From NCBI RefSeq assembly GCF_000721235.1, contig NZ_JOFH01000020.1, positions 1-64,000 of the forward strand: a DNA stretch of 64,000 bases. The letters are read 5' to 3'. Each line of letters begins with the position of its first letter. Position 1 is the stretch's first letter. The notes beneath the pieces are model-generated. The model did no database searches, was not told the DNA's origin, and was given only the letters and a program-made list of their open reading frames with translations. This DNA comes from Streptomyces olivaceus. Lineage in GTDB: Bacteria > Actinomycetota > Actinomycetes > Streptomycetales > Streptomycetaceae. A program made the position numbers and the translations under genes. This document shows positions 57,750 through 64,000 of the stretch, in pieces.

Positions 57750-58604
57750 GTGCTGGAGTCCACCACGGAGCGACCCGGCCGGCTCGCGGCGCGGTCGCCC
57801 GGCCGGCGCGCCGCAGAGTTCGCCGCACTGCGGGCACTGATCCGGCGGGAGACGGTCCGGTTGGTCGCGAGCCCCGCCCAGGCGGGCCTGACGCTGCTGA
57901 ACCCGCTGCTCTACTTCGTGGTCCTCGGGACCGGACTGAGCGGCATGGTCGGCTCCGAATCCGGCGGCGGGGACTACATGGCCTACGTCTACCCGGGGAT
58001 CCTGATGATGGCCGTGCAGATGCCCGCGCTGAACGCGGGGATGTCCATCGTCCGCGACCGCGAGACGGGGCTGCTGCGCGCCGTGCTGGTCGCACCGGTC
58101 CGGCGCGACACCTTCCTGGTCGGCAAGTGCCTCGGCAGCACCGTGACGGCGACCGCCCAGGGCGGCCTGCTGCTCGCGTTCGCCGGCCTCGCCGGCCTGC
58201 CCTACGACCCGCTGCTGCTCCTCGCCCTGCTCGGCGAACTGGCGCTGGTGGCGTTCACCCTGACCGCGCTCGTGACCCTGGCGGCCGTCCGCATCACCCG
58301 GATCGAGACGTTCCAGTCGGCGCTCGGGGTGACCATGCTGCCGCTGTTCTTCCTGTCGGGTGCCATGTTCTCGACGGACGGCCTGCCGGTGTGGCTGGCC
58401 GCGACGACGCTCGTCAACCCGCTGACCTACGCCGTGGACGCGCTGCGGCAGACCGTGGCCGGGGCCGTGCCGGGCGGTGCGCTCCCGACCGGGCCCGACT
58501 GGGGCGGCTGGACACCGCCGCTGGCCGTCGAGCTGCTGGTGATGTGCGCTCTGGGCGTCGCCGCCCTGGTGCTGGCGGCCCGCCGCTTCTCCCGTGCCGG
58601 TTAG
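57750..58604 (+). CDS. ABC-2 permease of the lasso cluster
   Basis: The 284-residue ABC-2/DrrB-type permease has six predicted membrane segments (first TLLNPLLYFVVLGTGLSGM; core YVYPGILMMAVQMPALNAGMSIVRDRETGLLRAVLVAPVRR, the ABC-2 signature). It likely forms the exporter with the ATPase 33 nt upstream. AGGGAAGGA precedes the GTG. Its 3' end faces the response-regulator gene at 27 nt. Confidence 0.88.
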   Translation: MLESTTERPGRLAARSPGRRAAEFAALRALIRRETVRLVASPAQAGLTLLNPLLYFVVLGTGLSGMVGSESGGGDYMAYVYPGILMMAVQMPALNAGMSIVRDRETGLLRAVLVAPVRRDTFLVGKCLGSTVTATAQGGLLLAFAGLAGLPYDPLLLLALLGELALVAFTLTALVTLAAVRITRIETFQSALGVTMLPLFFLSGAMFSTDGLPVWLAATTLVNPLTYAVDALRQTVAGAVPGGALPTGPDWGGWTPPLAVELLVMCALGVAALVLAARRFSRAG

Positions 58605-58631
58605 GGGGAGGGGGAGGGACAGGGGCGGGCG

Positions 58632-59324
58632 TCACGGCGCCGGCGGTCTCCACTGCGCGGAGCCCGCCAGTTCGGCGGGGGTGACCAGGCCGTCCTCGAT
58701 CGCGCGGGCCAGCATGTCGGACTTCGTCGGTGCGGGCCTGCCGACCTGGGCGTACTTGACCCGGGCCCGCTTGATGTACATGTCCACGGTGTGCACGGAC
58801 ACGCCCATGCGGCGGGCCACCGACGCCTTGGACATGGACTGGAACCACCACAGCAGCGACGTCCGCTCCTGCTGGGACAGCCGGGGCGCCACCGGGCTGC
58901 GGTCCGAGACCAGAACGCCCGCCGTGGTCGGCGGCACGTAGGGGCGGTCCGCCGCGGCGGCCCGTACGGCGTGCAGCAGATGGGCCTGGCCCTCGTTCTT
59001 GGTGACGAACCCGTTGACGCCCGTGTTCAGTACGTCCAGCACCAGCGACTCGTCGGTGAACTGGGAGAAGACGACCAGCCGCCGGCCCTCCGCGGCGAGT
59101 TCGGCGATGTCCGACAGCACCAGCCGGCCGTCGAGGCTGAGGTCCGCGATCAGCACGTCCACGGTGCCGGCGCGCAGGTCCGCCGTGGTCTCGCCGGTGT
59201 GTCCGACACGGATGCCCGGCTCCTCGGCCAGCCAGGCCCGGACGCCGTCGATCACCACCGGGTGGTCGTCGACGATGCCGACGTCGAGCGCGGTACCGGT
59301 AGGCGCCATCGGGATTCCAGCCAC
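58632..59324 (-). CDS. LuxR/NarL response regulator
   Basis: The 230-residue protein has a receiver domain with VDDHPVV acidic pair (Asp19-20), phospho-acceptor Asp61 (LIADLSLDGRLV) and Lys in FVTKNEG. The LuxR HTH (about 160-215) contains SKASVARRMGVSVHTVDMYIKRARVKYAQVGR. The GTG start with AAGGAG 8 nt upstream was preferred; an ATG five codons later is possible. It overlaps the end of the kinase-like gene by 73 nt in another frame. It is convergent with the lasso cluster and may control it, which is inference. Confidence 0.88.
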   Translation of the reverse strand: MAGIPMAPTGTALDVGIVDDHPVVIDGVRAWLAEEPGIRVGHTGETTADLRAGTVDVLIADLSLDGRLVLSDIAELAAEGRRLVVFSQFTDESLVLDVLNTGVNGFVTKNEGQAHLLHAVRAAAADRPYVPPTTAGVLVSDRSPVAPRLSQQERTSLLWWFQSMSKASVARRMGVSVHTVDMYIKRARVKYAQVGRPAPTKSDMLARAIEDGLVTPAELAGSAQWRPPAP

Positions 59325-60418
59325 AACAGGTTCTCCTTCTCGTCGAACAGCACCGATGTGCCGGCGGACCGGACGGCACGCGGCACCGCGCCGGCCGACG
59401 CGTCGGCCACCACGCCCACCGTCACCTCGCCGGCCGTCACGACGACCGTGACCCGGGCGGTGTTCCGCGCCGACGCGAGGGCCAGGATCGGGCCGTCCGT
59501 CAGCCGCCGGCGCACCGCCACGGGGAGGTCGGGCAGCTCCCCGTAGCAGACGAACGTGACGTCCACGTCGCGGCGTTCGGCGACGTCGGCGCAGGCCCGC
59601 AGCTCGTGCAGCAGCGGATGGTCCGCGTCCTCCGTCTCGGCGAACAGCCTGCGCAGCCGCGCCGCCTCGATCGCGCTCGCCCGCCGCACGCCCTCGTCCC
59701 CCGGGTGCGCCCGGCCCTCGGCCAGCTCGTGCAGCAGCGGTGCGATCCGGTCGCGCAGGTAGCGGTACCGGCGCCGCCGCTCGGCGTGCAGGGCCTCCCC
59801 GGCCGCCCGCCGCGCCATGCGGTCGGCCTGTGCCCGAGCCGCGTCGGCGGTGAGCCGGGCGGCGTGGTGCAACTCCCGGCTGAGCAGGACGAAGGCGAGT
59901 TGGATACCGGCCGTGGTGTAGGACTGGGCGATCAGGCGGGCCCAGGCCTCACCGGTGCCCAGTTCGCCGTGCGCCCCGAGCGCCACGGTCGTCAGCGCGA
60001 CGGTGCAGGCCAGCAGGGCGACCAGCTCACGCATCGGGCGCTGCGCCAGAAGCAGTACGCCGAACCAGCCCACCGTGTTCGCGGCCCAGCTGAGGTCGCT
60101 GATCGCCCCGCCCCGCGGATACGCCGCGACGGCCACGACGCCGGCCAGCAGCGCGACGCACGTCAGGAGCGGGGCCGGCGGGCCGCGCAACGCGCCCCGC
60201 AGCAGGAGGACGGAGCCGACCAGCTGGACGGCGGAGAGCACCAGCCAGGAGGCCAGGGCCGCCCAGGCCGGCTCGTACCGCGACCAGCCGCGCACCAGGA
60301 TCAGCGAGTCGTAGCCGAAGTGCCAGACGGCGACGATGAGCACGACCACGACGCTGATCACCCGCGTGTACCGGACCGCGACCGACTCGCCCGCGGAGGG
60401 GCCCGCACCCCTGTTCAC
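59252..60418 (-). CDS. Membrane kinase-like protein lacking the usual phospho-His
   Basis: The 388-residue protein has about five hydrophobic segments (20-45, 55-75, 82-100, 115-125, 130-150), then a coiled-coil-like RARAQADR region. At the DHp helix, where the partner kinase has LHDT, this protein has LRDRIAPLLHEL, with Arg222 in place of the acceptor His. The C-terminal nucleotide-domain-like region (LASARNTARVTVVVTAGEVTVGVVADASAGAVP) lacks clear DxGxG. I infer an inactive partner or scaffold for the adjacent kinase. GTG start overlapping the kinase stop (GTGA). Confidence 0.75.
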   Translation of the reverse strand: MNRGAGPSAGESVAVRYTRVISVVVVLIVAVWHFGYDSLILVRGWSRYEPAWAALASWLVLSAVQLVGSVLLLRGALRGPPAPLLTCVALLAGVVAVAAYPRGGAISDLSWAANTVGWFGVLLLAQRPMRELVALLACTVALTTVALGAHGELGTGEAWARLIAQSYTTAGIQLAFVLLSRELHHAARLTADAARAQADRMARRAAGEALHAERRRRYRYLRDRIAPLLHELAEGRAHPGDEGVRRASAIEAARLRRLFAETEDADHPLLHELRACADVAERRDVDVTFVCYGELPDLPVAVRRRLTDGPILALASARNTARVTVVVTAGEVTVGVVADASAGAVPRAVRSAGTSVLFDEKENLLWLESRWRLPVPRSTSASSTTTRW

Positions 60419-61650
60419 CCGGGCCACCGCAGCGTGACGCGGGTCCCGGCGCCCGGCCGGGACTCCACGGACGCGTTCCCGCCCACGGCCGCCATCCGGC
60501 CGGTGACCGACTCCCGCAGGCCCCTGCGGTGCGCGGGCACGGTCGCGGGGTCGAAGCCGCTTCCCCCGTCCAGGACCTCCACGACCGCACCGGCCCCGAC
60601 CTCTCGCGCACCCACCCGGGCCGTGGTGGTGCCGGCGTGCCGGGCGACGTTCGTCAGGGCCTCCGCGACGGCGTCCGCCAGCGCGGTCGCGACCGGACCG
60701 GGCAGCAGCACCGGCGCGGCCCTGAACTCCACGGTCAGCGGGGGCAGTCCGGGCCGCGCGGCGAAGACCGCGGTGCGCAGCGCCGCGTCCAGCCGGGCCG
60801 GCGGCGCGGCCGAGTGCCCGGAGTCCGCCGCGTCGTCCGCACCGGCACCGAGCGCCCGGATGACCCGGAGGTCGGCCGCGGCACGGTCCCGCAGCACGTC
60901 GGAGTACTCGGTGATCGCACCGGTGCTCACCATGGTGAGGGTGGCGAGCACCGTGTCGTGCAGGCGCCGCTGCTGGTCGCGCTCGTCCGCCCGGGCCGCC
61001 GCCCCGGCCGCCTCGTTCGCGCGCGCCTGCGCCCTGGCCACCAGTACGGCGTCCGTCGAGTGCGCGGCGCGGCGCAGCAGGACGAACATCCCGGCGCTCA
61101 GCAGGCCCTGGAGCAGCAGCACGACGGGCGCCTCCCGCACTCCGGGGGCGCCGGCCGTGTAGGCCGAGGCGATCACGACGGTCGCGAGCAGTCCGTGGGG
61201 CTGGCGCAGGAAGCACTGCGCGTTGAGCACGGTGACGCTGGCCACGAGGTCGATCCACCCGGTGCCGGCCGACGCCGTCAGCACCGAGGGAGGCACCAGC
61301 CGGGAATGGAGCAGGCAGAGCAGGACGCAGACCACGACGTCACCGGCACCGAACCGGCCGGCCGGGCCCCCGCGCAGGGTGCGGACGCCGAACAGGCCCG
61401 CCCACACCAGCACCGCGGCGACGCCCGACAGCACCCACCACGGACTCGCCGCCGATCCCAGCCCCAGGAGCGCCACCACCGCGGCCACCGCCGCACTCGA
61501 CGTCCGCAGGACCACGGTGACCAGCAGCGCCTGACGCTCCAGGCTGCGTACGGCGGGCCCCTGGGCGGACACCGCCGCCCCTGACGGCGGGAGGAGCGGG
61601 AGAGGCAGGAGGGGAGGGGCGGCCGTGGCGGAGTCCGGGGTGCGTCCCAT
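60415..61650 (-). CDS. NarL/DegS-type sensor histidine kinase
   Basis: The 411-residue kinase has five or six membrane segments, a HisKA_3-type DHp domain with His231 (DQQRRLHDTVLATLTM), and a HATPase with an N-box (ALADAVAEALTNVARHAG), G1 (LDGGSGFDPATVP) and G2 (HRRGLRESVTGRMAAVGG). It is the active partner for the LuxR-type regulator. First gene of a three-gene regulatory operon with GTGA overlap to the pseudokinase. Divergent from the S37 peptidase gene. Confidence 0.88.
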   Translation of the reverse strand: MGRTPDSATAAPPLLPLPLLPPSGAAVSAQGPAVRSLERQALLVTVVLRTSSAAVAAVVALLGLGSAASPWWVLSGVAAVLVWAGLFGVRTLRGGPAGRFGAGDVVVCVLLCLLHSRLVPPSVLTASAGTGWIDLVASVTVLNAQCFLRQPHGLLATVVIASAYTAGAPGVREAPVVLLLQGLLSAGMFVLLRRAAHSTDAVLVARAQARANEAAGAAARADERDQQRRLHDTVLATLTMVSTGAITEYSDVLRDRAAADLRVIRALGAGADDAADSGHSAAPPARLDAALRTAVFAARPGLPPLTVEFRAAPVLLPGPVATALADAVAEALTNVARHAGTTTARVGAREVGAGAVVEVLDGGSGFDPATVPAHRRGLRESVTGRMAAVGGNASVESRPGAGTRVTLRWPG

Positions 61651-61960
61651 GCCGTCGGACGCGGCTCAGCCGGCTCGGTCGAGACGCCGCCGGGCTGCTG
61701 CCGCGACCGCGCCGGAGTGTCTGTGGTCCGCTGATCGCACGACGTGATCCTTCAGGTCCGTGGTCCCGTGTCAGTGAGAGTCCCGCCCGTGGACCCTAAG
61801 GGCACCGCGGGCCCCGGAATGTGTCACGGGTGCACGGGACTTGGTCAGTCCTGCACCGCCGCGGACCCACGACGGCCGGCGGTATCTTCCCGTCACCCCT
61901 GGTGTCCGCGCGACTTGCTCCGATAGCTTCCGGCGGACATCTGTTTCACAGGGAGGGTGC
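61651..61960. other. Divergent promoter gap between kinase and S37 peptidase
   Basis: This 310-bp region has no supported gene. TAGCTT at 61924-61929 is a candidate -10 for the peptidase gene, but no convincing -35 is visible. AGGGAGG lies just before the peptidase ATG. Confidence 0.45.
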
Positions 61961-63385
61961 ATGCGCAAGGCGCTCAGATGGCTGCTGGCGCTCGTGGTGC
62001 TGATAGGCACCGTCAGCACGGCGGGCGCGGCAACAGCCGCCGAGCCGAAGGCCGTCGACATCAAGGACCGGCTGCTGTCCATACCGGGCATGAGCCTGAT
62101 CGAGGAGAAGCCGTACACCGGCTACCGCTTCTTCGTCCTCAACTACACCCAGCCGGTCGACCACCGGCACCCGTCCAAGAGCACGTTCCAGCAGCGGATC
62201 ACCGTGCTGCACAAGGACACCGACCGCCCGACGGTCTTCTACACCGGCGGCTACAACGTCTCCACGACCCCCAGCCGGCGCGAGCCGACGCAGATCGTGG
62301 ACGGCAACCAGATCTCCATGGAGTACCGCTACTTCACCCCGTCGCGGCCCGCGCCGGCCGACTGGTCCAAGCTGGACATCTGGCAGGCCGCCAGCGACCA
62401 GCACCGCATCTTCCAGGCGCTGAAGCCCGTCTACTCGGAGAACTGGATCTCCACCGGCGGCTCCAAGGGCGGCATGACCGCCACCTACTACGAGCGCTTC
62501 TACCCGCGTGACATGGACGGCGTCGTCGCCTACGTCGCCCCCAACGACGTGGTGAACAAGGAGGACTCGGCCTACGACCGCTTCTTCGCCCGCGTCGGTA
62601 CGGAGGAGTGCCGCGACAAGCTCAACGGCGTGCAGCGCGAGGCGCTGGTGCGCCGGGCGCCGCTGGAGAAGAAGTACGCGGCGTACGCGGCCGACAACGG
62701 CTACACCTTCGACACCATCGGCAGCCTCGACCGCGCCTACGAGGCCGTCGTCCTCGACTACGTGTGGGGCTTCTGGCAGTACAGCACCCTCGCCGACTGC
62801 GCGGACATCCCGGCCGACGCCGAGAACGCCACCGACGAGGCGATCTGGGACTCCGTCGACACGATCTCCGGCTTCTCCGCCTACACCGACCAGGGCCTGG
62901 AGACGTACACGCCGTACTACTACCAGGCGGGCACCCAGCTGGGCGCGCCGACGATCCACTTCCCGCACATCGAGAAGAAGTACGTCCGCTACGGCTACCA
63001 GCCGCCGCGCAACTTCGTGCCCCGCTCGATCCCGATGAAGTTCGAGCCGTCGGCGATGCGGGACGTCGACACGTGGGTGCGGCACAACGCCCACCAGATG
63101 CTGTTCGTGTACGGCCAGAACGACCCGTGGGGCGCCGAGCCGTTCCGGCTCGGCCACGGCGCGCGCGACTCCTACGTGTTCACCGCGCCCGGCATGAACC
63201 ACGGCGCCAACGTCGCCGGTCTGGTGGCCGACCAGAAGGCCGAGGCCACGGCCCGCATCCTCGACTGGGCGGGCGTCGCACCCGCCGAGGTCCAGGACGA
63301 CCCGACGGCGGCCAGGCCGCTGGCGGCCTTCGACGCCAAGCTGGACAAGAGGGACGTCGAGCGGGAGACGGCGCTGCGCCCGTAG
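61961..63385 (+). CDS. Secreted tripeptidyl aminopeptidase, family S37
   Basis: The 474-residue secreted protease of the S37 (PS-10 type) family has an N-terminal signal peptide (LRWLLALVVLIGTVSTAGAATAA). The catalytic Ser is in WISTGGSKGGMTATYYERFYP, the Asp in VYGQNDPWG and the His in APGMNHGANV. The mature enzyme cleaves N-terminal tripeptides, a known role in nutrient peptides and in cleaving secreted-protein leaders. Start MRKALRW set at the signal peptide. Stop precedes a convergent partial gene. Confidence 0.93.
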   Translation: MRKALRWLLALVVLIGTVSTAGAATAAEPKAVDIKDRLLSIPGMSLIEEKPYTGYRFFVLNYTQPVDHRHPSKSTFQQRITVLHKDTDRPTVFYTGGYNVSTTPSRREPTQIVDGNQISMEYRYFTPSRPAPADWSKLDIWQAASDQHRIFQALKPVYSENWISTGGSKGGMTATYYERFYPRDMDGVVAYVAPNDVVNKEDSAYDRFFARVGTEECRDKLNGVQREALVRRAPLEKKYAAYAADNGYTFDTIGSLDRAYEAVVLDYVWGFWQYSTLADCADIPADAENATDEAIWDSVDTISGFSAYTDQGLETYTPYYYQAGTQLGAPTIHFPHIEKKYVRYGYQPPRNFVPRSIPMKFEPSAMRDVDTWVRHNAHQMLFVYGQNDPWGAEPFRLGHGARDSYVFTAPGMNHGANVAGLVADQKAEATARILDWAGVAPAEVQDDPTAARPLAAFDAKLDKRDVERETALRP

Positions 63386-63428
63386 CACCGCCACCGCGTC
63401 ACACCCGTGGGCTGTGCCCGGCCGCCGC

Positions 63429-64000
63429 TCACAGCGGCCGGGCACAGCCCACCGGCAGCTCGCCGCCCAGGCGGACGTACAGGACGGTGGCGGCCGGGCA
63501 GTCGGCGCGCTCGGCGACCGCCCGGACGACCTGGTACCGCGGCTCCTCCCCGCCTTCCGCGTCGCAGGCGGTCTCGCGCACCTTGCCGTCCCCGGTCTCG
63601 CGCACGCAGTCGCCGACGACGGTGCGCGGGCCGCCCCCGCCGCCCGGGTCGCCGGGGTGCGGCGGCCGGAGCCCGCGCATGCAGGCGTATCCGCGGGGCA
63701 CGTTCCCGTCGCCGTCCTCGTCCGCGGACGGGCGCCGCTCACTGATGTGCAGGACGAAGTCGGTGGTGGCGGGGCACGGCGGCCCGTCCCTCGCACGGCC
63801 GTCCTCCCGGGCGACGACCCGCGCCGCCGCCCGCTCGCTGTCGCACGGCACCTCGGTGAAGCCGACCGTCCCCGACGAAGCGCACTCGCCGACCGCCAGG
63901 AACACCGCCCCGTACCCGGACGGCCGCGCCCCGGCGGACGTCGCCGCCGACACCGGCCGTTCCCCGTCACCGCCGTCCTCGCCGGGCGCCCCCTGGCAGC
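63429..64000 (-). CDS. Partial cysteine-containing repeat protein (LppU/SCO3897-like)
   Basis: The frame is open to the right edge, so the N-terminus is outside the window. Two tandem domains share AVGECAS..V..VPCD..RAAARVVA and VVGDCVR..V.ETACD...PRYQVVRAV, each followed by a CPATT/CPAAT motif, with an acidic Gly/Asp/Glu-rich leader. This resembles the LppU/SCO3897-type secreted or lipoprotein repeat; the role is unknown. A possible internal GTG lies at 63953, but the upstream sequence is also in frame. Confidence 0.6.
   Translation of the reverse strand, partial: CQGAPGEDGGDGERPVSAATSAGARPSGYGAVFLAVGECASSGTVGFTEVPCDSERAAARVVAREDGRARDGPPCPATTDFVLHISERRPSADEDGDGNVPRGYACMRGLRPPHPGDPGGGGGPRTVVGDCVRETGDGKVRETACDAEGGEEPRYQVVRAVAERADCPAATVLYVRLGGELPVGCARPL

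Overview
This is a GC-rich (roughly 72%) stretch of an actinobacterial chromosome, almost certainly Streptomyces. The evidence is codon use, an AdpA-type regulator carrying a TTA (bldA-type) codon, a desferrioxamine operon with iron boxes, a cellobiose (ceb) locus with a CebR operator, and many GTGA/ATGA start-stop overlaps. From memory, the order adpA - orn - tRNA-His - ceb and glmS - des - leucine catabolism resembles the S. coelicolor core region. No phage, integrase, IS element or CRISPR was seen.

Layout. 1-7.9 kb: HTH/TPR regulator, small conserved protein, spermidine-synthase-like protein, membrane-anchored protein, OmpR/HK two-component pair and a secreted CBM2-GH18 protein. 7.9-17.1 kb: ceb locus (GH1 beta-glucosidase fragments, two LacI regulators, cebEFG). 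17.1-20.2 kb: tRNA-His, orn, adpA and a small membrane protein. 20.4-24.2 kb: universal stress protein, glmS and two small or unknown genes. 24.2-30.7 kb: desEABCD siderophore genes with two iron boxes. 30.7-37.3 kb: leucine-catabolic operon (methylcrotonyl-CoA carboxylase, HMG-CoA lyase, acyl-CoA dehydrogenase) with a divergent TetR gene and two operators. 37.4-43.2 kb: acyl-CoA dehydrogenase, thioesterase, a phosphatase-like protein, agmatinase, XRE regulator and flavin reductase. 43.2-49.7 kb: secreted endonuclease I, a GT39/YhgE pair with a divergent TetR gene, and a secreted esterase-like protein. 49.9-53.6 kb: one-polypeptide ABC exporter. 53.97-58.6 kb: a complete lasso-peptide cluster (precursor, cyclase, RRE protein, leader peptidase, ABC ATPase, ABC permease). 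58.6-61.65 kb: a convergent regulatory operon (LuxR response regulator, a kinase-like protein without the usual His, a NarL-type kinase). 62-64 kb: S37 tripeptidyl aminopeptidase and a partial cysteine-rich protein.

The two most notable points are as follows. (1) The lasso cluster has an unusual Trp-rich predicted core, LTSQGYWIDSPWGAWWL, with a predicted Leu1-Asp9 ring. (2) In the ceb locus both GH1 genes are broken exactly at a 55-bp perfect inverted repeat. Flipping the 5.6-kb segment between the copies rebuilds one uninterrupted 484-codon beta-glucosidase gene directly behind cebEFG. The drawn order is therefore either a recent real inversion or a mis-joined short-read assembly.
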